Positions 52,022 through 63,836 of a stretch of 64,000 nt of DNA are shown here, piece by piece. The notes beneath the pieces were generated by a model. It ran no database searches, was not told the DNA's origin, and worked only from the letters and a program-made list of their open reading frames with translations. This DNA comes from Triplophysa rosa (taxonomy: Eukaryota; Chordata; Actinopteri; Cypriniformes; Nemacheilidae). Numbering within the stretch: position 1 is the first letter of the stretch; each line of letters opens with the position of its first letter. Both the position numbers and the translations under genes were made by a program. The stretch covers positions 15,171,430 through 15,235,429 of the forward strand of contig NC_079893.1 of NCBI RefSeq assembly GCF_024868665.1. Direction: 5' to 3'.

Positions 52022-53270
52022 TTGGTGATCATTTTTCTGCTGGAATCTATGACATGGACAGCGACAGTCCCTTCCTGCAGTGACTCTCCCCTGGGCGTCT
52101 CGGCAGTTCCGGAGGTGTTCGAGCTAATTTCCTTTCTAAAAGAGCTAAATTTCTCCAGCGTGGCTTGTCCCGCTGTTCTCATGGGTGCAACACACTCATC
52201 GAGGAGGGGGACGGACACGATGCCTGCTTCCAGTATGCTGGGGCAGACGTTGTGGATACGTCCTGCCAGCACTGCGGGTGGTGACGATTCAGACGTTGCG
52301 TCACGGGTGGCTGTGTTCCCACGGGACTCAGCCACCACCTCGTTTGCTCCCCGTTCCGTGGCGGCAGGACTACGGCCCTGCTGTCCGCTACGGCAAGCAG
52401 AGAGGGTGATATGAGGATTACTGTGAGCGATAATCCGCAAGCCACTGGCTCACGGACCGTTCGCACCTCGTCTCGCACGTCTGATCGTTCCCCAGGAGAC
52501 GGTCCCACCGTCTTATTCCTCAATCACGTATTCGGACACGCTGCGTGATGATGAGATGTCTCTTGCAGCATCGGGGGTGACGTACTGCCATCCGACTCTG
52601 ACGATTCCTCGGGCTCCCTCCCTCGGGGAGTCGAGCCCAGGAAGAAGCGGACGTCGAAATGTCAGCCATGCTTTCCCGGGCCGCTGTGAGTGTTGGGTTG
52701 CAGTGTCCGCACTGCCTCTCCCGGCTGGCTACATGGCGCCTCGGGTTTGAGCGGGCGCGGCCAAGCCGCGCCCGCCCCCAGTGCTGTGTTTACCGGAAGT
52801 GCATGAGGAACTTAGTAAGACCTGGAACGCCCCCTTTCCGGCAAGTTTCACATCAAACAAAGTTCTGTCACCTTCTCTTCCCTCGAGGTTGAGACAGCTA
52901 GAGGATACATCGATGTCCCCCAGGTGGAGTCTGCCGCCGCGATGCACTCGTACCCATAGGCGGCGACTACCTGGGGGGGGTTCGACCTAGACTCCCGTCC
53001 AAAGCATGTGGGGTCTCGGCATCTCTGGTGTCGAGAGCTTACATTGCGGCGGACCAAGCTGCCTCCTCTCTCCATGCTATGGCTCCTGCCAGGCCAGGGC
53101 GTTGAGAGAGCTCCATGAGGGTAAGACTGACCCAGCGCTTATGCGGACGATGTCTACACTTATGGTCCATGAGCAACTCCTCTGGCCGAACCTTGCGCAG
53201 ATGAGTAATGCCGAGAATGTCCGCTTTCTCGATGCACCCGTCTCGCAATGGGGGGGGGGGGCTGGTTGGT
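52022..53270 (+). pseudogene. DIRS-like gag, multiply frameshifted
   Basis: Recognisable blocks are PEVHEELSKTWNAPFPA near 52785 and, after frameshifts, QVESAAAMHSYP near 52920, then LMRTMSTLMVHEQLLWPNLA and FLDAPVSQWG near 53145-53250. They match the gag-like ORF1 of fish DIRS1 elements. A Cys-rich stretch lies near 52700. No continuous frame remains. Confidence 0.7.
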
Positions 53271-53639
53271 GATACTGTCGAGCCGCAGTTCTCGACAGTA
53301 AAGAAGCAGTCCTCCGTGCTGCGACTCGGCCGCCTCAACCGTTGAGTCCCCTGCACCGTCTGTTCCTGTCCTCTTCGACGCCCTCCAGCTCTGGCGCCCC
53401 CCTCAGGCGGCCCCCCTGGAGGAGACAGCGAAGAGGAGACCATCGCCCCATCAGCAGCCGCGGCGAAGCGGTCCTCATGGGAAGACCTCAGGGGGATCGA
53501 GGCTACCATTGGGCCCGACCCCAGCCACATCGCTGGGAAGTCGGATAGGGACAGATCCTGCCCCGTCTCTGCATCTGCTGGCCCCCTCCCTATCTTGGGT
53601 CTGTGTGTTCTGAACAGGCACCTACACAATAGCTGCCTT

Positions 53640-54300
53640 TCAGGTTGATCACGCAGAAGCGCATCCTGACATCCGTCAGGTGTCAGGACTGGTTCATGGC
53701 AATCGACCTGAAGGACGCGTACTTCATGTCTCGATCCTCCCTCGACATCGGCCGTTCCTACGGTTCGCGTTCGAGGGACGGGCATATCAGTACAGGGTCC
53801 TCCCCTTCGGTCTGTCCCTCTCTGCTGACGCACCCTATCCCCCAGGTCTTCAATGACCTTTCTACGGACAGTGGTCCCTCTTGGGCAGGTTACGGGGCGT
53901 GTCGTGGTGACGACAGACGCCTCCCTGTAGGGTTGGGGTGCTGTGAGCAACGGGTACGCAGTGTCGGGGCGATGGACAGGCCCCTGCCTGTGCTGGCATA
54001 TCAACTGCCTAGAGTTGTTGGCTGTGCTACTTGCACTGAAGAGGCTACAACCTCTCATCCAGGACAAGCACGTGCTGGTCTTGTCGGACAGCACAACTGC
54101 CGTAGCGTATGTCAACCACCAGGGTGGCATTCGCTCACGGCAGTTAACACGATTCGCCCGACGCCTCCTCCTGTGGAGTCAGCAGGTGATCAGCTCCCTG
54201 CGAGCATCACATATCCCAGGCGCCGAACTGGCCCAACTGGACTTGGTTCTCGTAGCTAATGCTCTTGACGACAACCCCCCTGGCCGATTCCCCTGACGAA
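53640..54300 (+). pseudogene. DIRS-like RT (mostly deleted) and RNase H
   Basis: RT starts with LITQKRILTSVRCQDWFMAI and DLKDAYF (first catalytic Asp) near 53640-53730. After a frameshift it reaches YRVLPFGLS near 53797 and jumps almost directly to RNase H, so the YLDD box and thumb are missing. RNase H is in another frame (53943-54296): GRWTGPCLCWHINCLELLAV (catalytic Glu), LVLSDSTTAVAYVNHQGG (Asp) and SLRASHIPG. Confidence 0.88.
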
Positions 54301-54472
54301 GGACCTGCTTTCCCAGGGGAAGGGCACGTTATGGCATCCCAGGCCAGACCTCTGGAACCTCCATGTCTGGCCCCTGGACGGGACGAGGAGACCCTGAGTG
54401 GCCTACCCCCTGCGGTGGTTGAGACAATAACTCAGGCTAGGGCCCGGCCACTAGGTGGCTATAAGCCTATAA

Positions 54473-55345
54473 GTGGCGCCTCTTCTCGAAGAGTTGCTCG
54501 ATCGGGAGACCTTTTTACAAGAGAGACTCGAGAGTAATCTCTCCCCTTCCACACTGAAAGTGTATGTAGCCGCCATTGCCCCTCATCACGACCCAGTTGC
54601 TGGTAAGTCTCTAGGACAGCACGACCTGGTCATTAAGTTCCTAAGGGGCGCGAGAAGGCTTAATCCGCCTCGTCTACACTCCGTACCCTCTTGGGACCTT
54701 GATGTGGTCCTGGCGGGCCTCCAGAGGCCCCCCTTTGAGCCCCTCGGAGATGCCGCTCTTTCTCACCTTACGGTGAAGATGGCTCTCCTGATGGCGCTCA
54801 CCTCCATCAAGAGGGTAGGGGACCTACAAGCATTCTCCCTGTCCACAGATTGCCTAGAATTCGGGGCCAGTGATTCTCACGTTATCCTGAGACCCCGGCC
54901 CGGCTACATGCCCAAAGTTCCCACCACTCCCTTTCGGGACCAGGTGGTGAACTTGCAGGTGCTCCCCACCGGGGAGGAAGACCCAACCCCATCCGTGTTG
55001 TGTCCAGTACACGCATTTCGCCTCTACTTGAACTGCACGCAGAGCTTCAGGAGCTCTGAGCAGCTCTTTGTCTGTTTTGGAGGTCAGCAGAAGAGGAGGG
55101 CTGTCTCCAAACAGAGATTGTCTCACTGGATTGTGGACATGGTCACTACGGTGTACCGGTCCCAAGATCGTGAGAGCATCTGCAGACATCTGCAGAGCTG
55201 CGGGTTGGGCTACGCCCAACACCTTCGCGAGGTTCTACAGCCTCCGCGTAGAACCGGTGTCAGCTCGAGTGTTGCATGGCAACAGGTAAGACCGGCGGCC
55301 GGTAGGGCGTATGCCTGCGAAAGCACCTTTCCTCCTTCCTTCTAG
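54473..55345 (+). pseudogene. DIRS-like tyrosine recombinase, frameshifted at the active site
   Basis: The N-terminal SAM-like and catalytic domains are readable: SNLSPSTLKVYVAAIAPHHD, LTVKMALLMALTSIKRVGDL (first Arg block) and LCPVHAFRLYLNCTQ. After about 55165 the frame shifts and a segment is deleted, removing the HxxR box. The C-terminal end with the catalytic Tyr is in another frame (55174-55289): ICRAAGWATPNTFARFYSL, Tyr codon at 55236-55238. The 290-residue frame therefore ends in nonsense sequence. The enzyme would insert circular cDNA without target duplication. Confidence 0.9.
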
Positions 55346-56029
55346 GTGGGTCAGCGTGCTACTCTCGCCTCCCTTCTTCCCCCACTGGGTGAAGAACAGG
55401 CATTCCATCCATCACTAAGCACCTCCTGTGGGCTGGGCAGAGCAGCCCTGCCCCCTTAGGCCGGGTACCAGCAGAGTTATCTACCGCATAGCTCTAACCG
55501 GACCTAGTGCTCCAGACGTAGTAACCCCCCAACCGGGCGGTTCCGTCTGATGTATCCTCATGATTGGTCCCCACCTTGGTAACCCATGACCTTCCCTAGG
55601 TGGACCTACACCTTGCGACACTTCCTTCAGTCCGCACATTCCTCCCATGAGTTCTCCCCTGACGGCGAGACCATGTTGGTGTTTCCACTAAACTCCTCCC
55701 TACAGTAGGAAGTGGTCTCTGTAGCGCGTTCCCCCTCTGAGGAAGTAGCGCTTACCCAGTGGCCTTACGGTGCCGGGCGGCTTCTCGCCGTTAGAGAAAC
55801 AAGGCCTCCGCCTGTGACGGCCAGTGGTAGGGGCTTCCCACCTTTTCAAAAGCTCTGGGACCCCCTACCCATCCACTGGACGGTTACAATTTCGCGCTAG
55901 TGCTCACATCTGACACGCCCAGGCCATTCACCATCGCTTCGCTAGAGATTGTGACACGGCATAGCGCTGTGGCATTTTCAATAGGAACCCCATCTGTCGG
56001 TTCGACACAATGTCGAGAGACCGACAGAA

Positions 56030-56340
56030 AGGGAACGTCTTGGTTACGGATGTCACCTCAGTTCCCTGATGGAGGAAATGAGACGTTGTGTCCTTCATGC
56101 CACAACACGTGAGGCCTGCTGCAGCAGTCGTGAGAGGCTCTCAGCCCAAAGGTGAATGAATGCAGCACGCCGTCTCCCATTCATACCCGGATATCCGGGG
56201 GCGGAGTCCCTGGACAATTTCATTGGTCTTTTCTAAACTAGTCAGAAGTTGATAGGTTCTCAAAACGAACCCCATCTGTCCATTAGACACAACGTCTCCC
56301 TCCATCAGTGAACTGAGGTTACATCCGTAACCAAGACGTT
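56030..56340. repeat. DIRS 3' inverted/complementary repeats
   Basis: AACGTCTTGGTTACGGATGT at about 56032 and its near complement at 56285-56338 form a long hairpin around the segment 56095-56280. This is the expected position of the DIRS 3' repeat and internal complementary region. Confidence 0.75.
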
Positions 56341-57319
56341 TTCACACACAAACACAGTCGCACAGAGTACACCAATGCCTAGGAGTCAAAAAGCGATGGC
56401 AAGAGCAACAAGTTCAAATGTAGCTTTCGCAAACTGGAAATATAAGCACTACTTTACCCTCGTTATGGTTAAACACAAGGAATGTGTATGTAACGTGCAA
56501 CTTATGTCCAGGAAGAAAGAGGCTACACATCGGTGGCAAGTAATTCTAATCTAATTAAGTACCTCACAATTGTCACATACTGCCACAACACTTAGTAGCT
56601 GAGACTTTCTCCACATGTTTCCCTTTAAAAACTGAGTTTTCATTTTAAAACGGTCGTTGACCACACTAACGTTTTCAAGTGTTTTTCAAATGCTGCCTAT
56701 CCACACTGAAACGTCCTGAAAACGTATACTGTACATACATACTGCGCAGTAAAACATATGAAGCTACAGACTGTGTGGGGGTTTGTTTACTTTCTGCCTT
56801 TATGTCACGGCAATGTGAAGCACAGAAACAGAGCACAGAAACTTTTTTAAATGGATGGAATGAGGCAGGGATGATAACACAAAACTATAAAAATTTAACA
56901 AGCGAAAGTGAAACTATCCTTGCGCTCCGCTGTCAAACAATAACTGCGAGTCATTAAATATTCCGTCTCCTAAAATGCAATCTAAAGTATGCACGAACTA
57001 ACATTCCGCTATCATACTGGAAGCAGTCAAAACATTAAGAACACTTCTTGTTATTAAACTGTTTACTTTTGTAAGAAACTACTAAAAAAATAGTACAGTA
57101 CAGTATGTCTAGCAGTTGTGAAGTTGGTACATGTCTTTAGAAGCATAATTTATTTTTAGACTTATTTGTTGACCAGTTGTGGTCTGTGCAATAAATAGTA
57201 AAATTTATGAACTATTCTATTGTGTTTTATTGCTGTAAGTAGATTAGTGTACAATGTTTTATACAAATAATTTATTCTATTTAGTTTCCATTTCATTCAT
57301 TTAACATATTTAATATTGG
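56341..57319. other. pcca intron with weak repeat-like sequence
   Basis: No gene. Near 56625-56730 a block with ACTGAGTTTTCATTTTAAAA and CCACACTGAAACG looks like a dispersed fish DNA repeat; I see no clear ends. Confidence 0.4.
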
Positions 57320-57495
57320 GGGCATCCAAGTTGTTTGACATATTTGAATTTTTTAAAGGTAATGTAATAGTTATGTTCCCTGGTAATTAGTTACTTTTAT
57401 AATAATGTATCTCAGTTACTAACTCAATTACTATTTGTGAAAAGTAACTAGTAACTATAACTAATTACTTTTTAAAAGTAGCGTGCCCAACACTG
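57320..57495. mobile_element. hAT-type element, 3' end fragment
   Basis: AGTAACTAGTAACT motifs lead to the end GCGTGCCCAACACTG at 57495, the complement of a CAGTGTTGGGCACGC terminus common in fish hAT elements. The left end is not found. Confidence 0.6.
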
Positions 57496-57641
57496 GTTAA
57501 ATGGCTCTATATCGGCATGGCTGTGATTGTTTCCGGTATTGCACTACTATTCTATTTTATTAAGTTTGATGCATCTTAATGCTAAATTGCAATATGGCCT
57601 TAAAATTATATCACAATCTTTTCCTATATTTATTGTGATAA

Positions 57642-57720
57642 CTAGGGCTGAAACGATTCCTCAAGTAACTCTAATAAAACAAATAATCTAGGCACATTTT
57701 TTGCCTCTATGCTTTGTGTA
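57642..57720. mobile_element. hAT-type element, 5' end fragment
   Basis: CTAGGGCTGAAACGATTCCT followed by CAAGTAACTC is a typical hAT-like terminus in fish. The fragment breaks off after about 80 bp. Confidence 0.5.
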
Positions 57721-57901
57721 TTCCATTCAACTACAGTAAACATGGAACACTGTGTTTCTCCACAGACCATTATTACTGACGCACAACCTGCTAAACGCTG
57801 GTAATGTGATGTAAACACATAGGACGCCCCAGAATAAATAACAGAAAAATATACAGAGAGCAGAGGTTTTCACTTTTGCTCTGACAGCTCGAAGACCGCG
57901 A

Positions 57902-58023
57902 TGAACAGTATAAGTGTTCATGTACCTTATTTTGTGTTCTGCGGAAGAAAGTCATAAAGGTTTGAAATGACAAGATGGTGAGTAAATTATGACAGAATTT
58001 TCATTTTTGTGTGAACTATCACT
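57902..58023 (-). mobile_element. Fish MITE fragment (GATAGTTCACACAAAAATG type)
   Basis: On the minus strand it reads GTGATAGTTCACACAAAAATG, then AATTCTGTCATAATTTACTC, then TTTATGACTTTCTTCCGC. This is a very common dispersed teleost repeat; only one half is present. Confidence 0.75.
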
Positions 58024-58555
58024 TATTAAAGCCACAATATTAAAGCCAAAAAAATATGTATAAAAGCAACTTTCGTAAAGTAAAATAACTTAAAACCTTC
58101 CTTCCACTGGAAAAAAACAGTCCCTGATCTACTGTAATATAGAAAATATTTGTATAAATGATATAAGTAATTATATAAATATTTGTTTATGTTGCTAAGA
58201 GTGGTTGCCAAGGTCATAGCTATGCCTTTTTCAAACAAAATGATTCGCACTCACAGATCTCTGTGATTGCGAATCATTTTGTATGAAGAAGAGTTTTGTA
58301 TATTAATGCACCACAACAACAAAAGAAAGAACAAGAGCACAGTGCAAACGACTTGTGGAATTACATAGCTATGCTTTATCATTAATAAAGCACAGCTACT
58401 TACCAATCAGAATCAATAACTGGAACTAATCATATTATATTACAATGATGCACACAAAAGGTGTATATCCACCTTGGGTGTGCGTTACTTTTTAACATTC
58501 CAACAGTCATTCTAACAGTCAATGTTTTCCTACATGTGTGGATGTGTGTGAGAAC

Positions 58556-58654
58556 CTGGTAAGTCCTGTATTTTCCATTGATGGTGATGGGCAGCAGTGG
58601 TGAGGCCAAATCCCATTCTCCGGACACAACAACCTTCTCTCCATCTACCTCTAC
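58556..58654 (-). CDS. pcca: Propionyl-CoA carboxylase alpha, upstream exon
   Basis: A 99-bp exon (33 codons, phase 0) with acceptor TTTGTTTGTTCAG and donor GTTCTC. It encodes VEVDGEKVVVSGEWDLASPL then LPITINGKYRTYQ. The LASPLL block and the Q|C junction with the next exon match vertebrate PCCA. The donor GTTCTC is weak compared with GTAAGT at the other two exons. The intron to 43993 is 14.6 kb and holds the Tc1, the repeat block and the DIRS element. Confidence 0.9.
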
Positions 58655-58974
58655 CTGAACAAACAAACACACACACATTTTAGAAGGACAACAAAGGTCT
58701 ATGTTACATATTTAAATTACTCCATGTGTTAAACATAGATGTAAGATGCTTGAGTGAGTCAATCAGTTCCTGCACTAAAATACACTTGAACAATGTTTTT
58801 GGTCAGCCTGATCATCTTTACCCCCTAAACATTCTTAAAATGTAAAAAATACTAAATTAAATTTGAATAAAAATAAAAGAACAATTTATAATACATTAAC
58901 ATATTTTTTTATAAATTCAAATTGTATTTAATTTAATTACTATAACTATACACTGCTCACCACCTACACAATGC

Positions 58975-59320
58975 CATCTCAAAAGTACATTGTGGTGGTA
59001 ACAGCATCATGCTTGTATGTGTTTATCAGCAGCAGGGACTGAGAGACTGAGGTAGAAGAAAGGCTCAACGGCACAAAATACAGAGATACCCTTAATGAAA
59101 ACCTAGTCCAGCGCATTCAGAACCTCGGCCAGATGATGATCCTAAGCATAATGCAAGAGTGACTTATGAACAACTCTGTCAATGTCCTTAAGTGCTTGAA
59201 CCTCACTGAACATCACTGTAGAAACCTGAAAATATCTGTCTACTGATGGTCCCATCCAACCTGGCAGTTGAGTTTGAGAGAATCTGAGGAGAAGAATGGC
59301 AGAAAATTGCCAAATGTAGA
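58975..59320 (+). pseudogene. Tc1-like transposase fragment, strongly decayed
   Basis: It resembles the C-terminal half of a second Tc1 family: TACATTGTGGTGGTAACAGC (VHVGGSS-like), a NDPKH counterpart near 59135, NLTELERI-like sequence near 59260 and EEWQK near 59290. Many substitutions and indels; no ends found. It lies in the pcca intron upstream of the 58556 exon. Confidence 0.65.
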
Positions 59321-59509
59321 TGTGTTATGTCCGTCACATCATACCCAGAAATACTTAGTCACCAAAAAAATGAAGTTGCGATTGACTTATTTTCCATATC
59401 GTGACGTGTATCCATGTGAAACGACTTCTGAAATTAGAAAAAAATGTAGGGTGGGACTTTATTTTGCCTTTTTATCTTCCCTTTTTTCATTGGTTTGTTG
59501 TAATTTGCA

Positions 59510-60087
59510 GGCAATTCCATCCCCAGCCAAGAGCAAAGACGGACTACTTGTCACATTAATGCTAAATTTACAATACTTGGTATTTAATGCTAAACTTACA
59601 TCACATGACAGCAGTTTGACGTTATAGCTGCACTCAGTGACTTTGACTGGAGGTTGCTTGGTGGGTGTTTGTGGGGAGTGGAGGGGGCGTGTTGGTTGTG
59701 ATTTGGGGGGGTTTCATTTGTTGGGGCTGTGTGGGTCTGTTTTGGTCTTGTAATGTGGTCGATGTCGGACAACAGAGGAATAAAGTTACATTATGCCATT
59801 ACTATTTTTCCCTGGTTTCTCCCGAGGTTTTTTTTCTCCATTTATTCATCATTGGAGTTTGGGTTCCTCGCCACAGCAGGGCAGTGTTGGCTTGCTCACC
59901 CGGAGACTGCATTTATTTACTAGATATTATTTATTAGAATGATCTTGCTTGGTCTATAAACACCATTCACTGTGCTGTGTTTTAACTTTCTGTGTTTTTC
60001 TGTTTTTCTTATTTGCTCCTGAAAAGCTGCTTTGGAACAATGCACATTGTAAAAAGCGCTATATAAATAAATTGAATTGAATTAAGT
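59510..60087 (+). mobile_element. L2 3' end fragment (copy E)
   Basis: It shares GGCAATTCCATCCCCAGCC and TTACATTATGCCATTACT with the 3' part of copy D, then runs to AAAGCGCTATATAAATAAAT and TTGAATTGAATT at about 60080. A non-matching segment of about 220 bp (59550-59770), G and T rich, is inserted between the first two blocks. No coding part. Confidence 0.75.
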
Positions 60088-61209
60088 TGGGCCTGCAGTG
60101 GAGGGCTAAAAATGCCTGGCCATTGGACAATCAGTATAGTCTTACCTCTTTTTTGTTGAGTTGTTGTTGAGAGGGGGAGAGGAGCTTAACGTTTTTGATT
60201 AAAGGTGCAATGGGAACTGTATTTACCTAGGCATAGATGAATAATAAGAGGTCTGTACATGTAAATGACATATTGTTAGCCTCAAACATCATTGTTTCCT
60301 CCCTCTTGTGTAAATCATGTGCGTGCAAAAGACCCCTGAAAAACAGGCCAATCCCAACATAACACGACGTTATATACTATAACGTGACGTTATAGTCGTG
60401 ATGTTCGCCCCCAACGTTGCTTATACCCGCCAATGTTCTAGGCCAGCTGGACGTGCACAGCCGAATCATCAGAAGTTTTGCAGGTATTGTGAATAGGTTG
60501 GGCGGTGTCTACCAAATTGGCATCGGACGTTGTCTACTCTCTAAAGTGAGAACCTCGCGATAGACGATGACATCGTTGTCTTCTTTAAACTATCTGCGAC
60601 GTTATGAAGTGAGGGTCGTCTAGGCGCAAGCTGCGCAGAGACACGTCTTCTTTATACAACGCGAGCTGCGCAGAGACACGTCTTCTTTACACAGCACGAG
60701 CTGGGCAGTTATCAAGTCAGGCATGTGTCATCTGTGCAGTGCAAGCTTCTCAATTATAAACTCATGCGCATCTACTTTACACAGCGCGAGATGGGCAGTT
60801 ATCAAGTCAGGTGTCTGTACAGTGCAAGCTCCTCAGGTAAAAACTCATGTACATCTTCTTTATATAATGCGAGCTGCGCAGACACGCATCTTCTTTATAC
60901 AGTTATAAAGTCAGGCGGGTCTGATCTGTATTGTGCTAGTTTACAGTATATGCCCCTTAAGCCTTGTTTATATTTTTTACAATGCAATTAGAAGCATGGA
61001 GCAGCGAGAGTCACGTAACGAAAGTGAAAGGGACAGTTTTTCGAACCTGGGACCACATCAAACAGGCTTCGCTCCAGGCCCGACTCCACGGGGGGGCCAA
61101 CGGACCTTTTCAGAAGCTTTGCCCACCCTGCCTCCACCCAGAGCCATTTCCATTGCAGTGAACGGACTGTCGCAAAACTTCCGTGACTTTCTCTCTCAGG
61201 GACTCTGCA
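60088..61209. other. Non-coding, with a short tandem repeat at 60600-60925
   Basis: At 60600-60925 the phrases GCGAGCTGCGCAGAGACACG, TCTTCTTTATACA and GGCAGTTATCAAGTCAGG recur three or more times with variation. The rest has no gene. 60930-61209 has a GC-richer stretch with open frames of about 65-107 codons but no known domain. Confidence 0.5.
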
Positions 61210-61380
61210 TCAGAGTCCTGCACAGATCCTGTTTGATAAACCCGCACCCGCAGTAATTAAAAGAACACCCGACCCGACATCTGACAGCAGCACTAATTTA
61301 ATTCCGTACCTGACCCTACCCGTTTGACAAAAATGCTGCGACCCAAACCGCACCCACATTACATGATGTAGACAAAACTA
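61210..61380. mobile_element. hAT-like 5' end fragment
   Basis: CAGAGTCCTGCACAGATCCT followed by CCCGCACCCGCAG and CCGACCCGACATC resembles the GGGTCGGGT-rich termini of a fish hAT family. The 3' end was not found. Confidence 0.45.
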
Positions 61381-61714
61381 TTTATTTTCTCACGCAACAA
61401 TTAACAAAATATTAGGAATTCCTGGGTAATGCATTTTTAAACATGTAGTAACTAAATATGTCAGAGTTTCGGAAGAGAAACCACAAGTGAATCCACTAAA
61501 ATATTGTTAGCTAACAGTAGCTATTCTATATTTGATTAGTGATTTATAAAATGGGTTATGATTTATGCAAAATTAGTTAAAATAGCCTATATTGTTCATG
61601 TCATGTGACAAGTTTCCCTTACATTTTTCTGTTAAAAAAATAACATTTTCATATTTTACATACATTTAGATATTTACATACATTTTCTCTAACACATTAG
61701 ATGATGTCGCACCA

Positions 61715-63836
61715 GAGAGTGCAAACTGTTATAAAAAGGCACTAAAATCAGCAAAGGCTGAGCACCTCCGAAATCTCATAGAAACTAACAAAAAACAATC
61801 CAAGGTATTTATATTTAGTACAGTTGCTAAAAAATAAACAGACATCACCTGACCTGGTTATTCCGCTTCACCTTGGTAGCAATGAATTCATGAAATTATT
61901 TACAGAGAAAATAGAAAACATACGAGACAAAATAGTAAAAACTCAACCTCCAAGTCTGTCCTATGAATTAGTACCAACCATCGCCCCCAAAAAAATCGAT
62001 GGTGTTTTTCATCTATAAAACAGGATGATTTAATTAAACTTATTGCAACATCTAAACCTACAACATGCTTATTAGACCCCATGCCAAATAAATTATTAAA
62101 AGAGTTCATAACAATTGAGCCCATTTATAACACTATCAACTCATCAATTAATCTAGCCCATGTCCCAGGACCCTTTAAACTGGCCGTCATTAAGCCTCTT
62201 ATCAAGAAACCAAACTTAGACCCCAATGAACTAGGAAGCTATAGACCGATTTCAAATCTCCCTTACCTGTCTAAAATACTAGAAAAAGTAGTGTCCACTC
62301 AGTTGTGCTCTTTCTCACAAGATAATGACATACACGAAAAATTTCAGTCAGGCTTTAGACCACATCATAGCACTGAAACCGCACTCGTTAAAATTACAAA
62401 CGACCTACTTATAGCATCAGATAAAGGTAACATCTCACTCCTAGTCCTGCTTGACCTTAGTACTGCATTCGATACTGTAGACCATAACATACTTTTAGAT
62501 CGCTTACACAATTATACCGGTATTCAAAGACAGGCACTACAATGGTTCAGATCTACAAATGGGGAATCGTCAAATCTAACGCAAGTAAATTATGGATTAC
62601 CTCAGGGATCGGTTTTAGGACCCTTGCTGTTCTTCATATTCATGCTGCCCCTTGGCAACATTATTAGAAAACATGGAATTAGTTTCCACTAGTATGGAGA
62701 TGACACTCAGCTATATATCTCATCAAGACCAGATGATTCCTTCAAGCTATCGAAATTGGCAGAGTGCATCGAAGATATAGAACATTGGATGACTAGTAAT
62801 TTCCTTCTTTTAAACTCTAATAAAACAGAAATATTACTTATCGGACCAAAGACACGTAAACAGAATATTTCGGATTATAACCTGCAAATTGAAGACTGCA
62901 CTGTTACTCCAACAAATACAGTTAAAGACCTAGGCATTATATTAGACCGCAACCTGTCATTTGGAAATCACATCTCAAATGTCACAAAAACAGCCTTCTT
63001 CCACCTTAGAAATGTTGGCAAATTACAAAATATTCTATGTGTTGCTGACGCAGTAAAGCTTATTCATGCATTTGTGACCTCAAGACTTGACAACAGTAAT
63101 GCCCTTCTTAGTGGTTGTCCTGCATCATCAATTAACAAACTACAGTTAGTTCAGAATGCAGCTGCTAGTCAGGACCAAAAAATATTATCACATAACCCCA
63201 GTTTTATCATCCCTTCACTGGATACCGATTAAGTATCGTATCGTAACTTTAAAGTTCTTTTAATTACTTATAAAGCCTTAAACGGTTTAGCCCCTACCTA
63301 CATAACAGAGCTTCTATCACATTACAACCCATCACGCTCTCTAAGATAAAAAAACTCCAGACTTTTGATAACACCAAGAATAACTAAATCCACCAAAGGG
63401 GGTAGAGCTTTCTCATACGTAGCACCTAAACTCTGGAATAGCCTTCCCGATACTATTCGAGGGTCAGACACACTCTCCCAATTTAAATCTAGATTAAAGA
63501 CACATCTTTTCAGCCAAGCATTCAATTAATGCAAAATATGCCAAATTAATTCATTAATTAATGAACAGCAGCTACGCTAATTATTATCTTTCTGCCCTCC
63601 TCCCCCGGAGGAGGATGGGCATCCCAAGGTAGGTATACATTAGGCCAGGCCCAGATGAACGTCATATACCCATCCCTAACTAGAGATTACGCCAGCTACA
63701 TCTGAAAATCCAGTGCCTTCCTCCTGCGAGAGCCTGCAGACTGACTGACCACCCCAGCTCCATCTCAGGCAATTCCATCACCACCCAAGAGCCACCACTC
63801 TGTTACATTATGCCATTATTATTTTCCCTGCTTATA
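61715..63836 (+). pseudogene. L2 copy D reverse transcriptase and 3' region
   Basis: It starts inside ORF2 (ALKSAKAEHLRNLIETNKKQ), then after stops continues at 62081-62692 with YRPISNLPYLSKILEKVV, LLVLLDLSTAFDTVDHNILL (first Asp) and [16 protein letters not shown] stop replaces the Cys before the catalytic box, and the box itself is YGDD instead of YADD (near 62694). The frame 62756-63232 holds SNKTEILLIGPKTRKQNISD and the thumb. The 3' region is cut by a Tc1 element at 63837. Confidence 0.88.

Larger units (their letters stand above)
51890..56340 (+). mobile_element. DIRS-like tyrosine-recombinase retrotransposon, decayed
   Basis: Gag, RT, RNase H and tyrosine recombinase follow in DIRS1 order. 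The 3' side (56030-56340) contains an inverted pair that includes GTCTTGGTTACGGATGT and its complement, as in DIRS terminal and internal complementary repeats. The 5' leader (51895-51985) resembles the complement of about 56140-56230. The left terminal repeat is missing or replaced by the repeat block. Confidence 0.88.

Noticed and set aside
53039..54130. A 363-codon open frame on the minus strand
   Set aside because: It is antisense to the DIRS gag and RT/RNase H, whose domains are clear on the plus strand. It shows no domain of its own; high GC makes long antisense frames likely.
60723..61256. Small protein genes of 60-107 codons
   Set aside because: Frames overlap each other, run through a tandem repeat and a hAT-like end, and show no domain.
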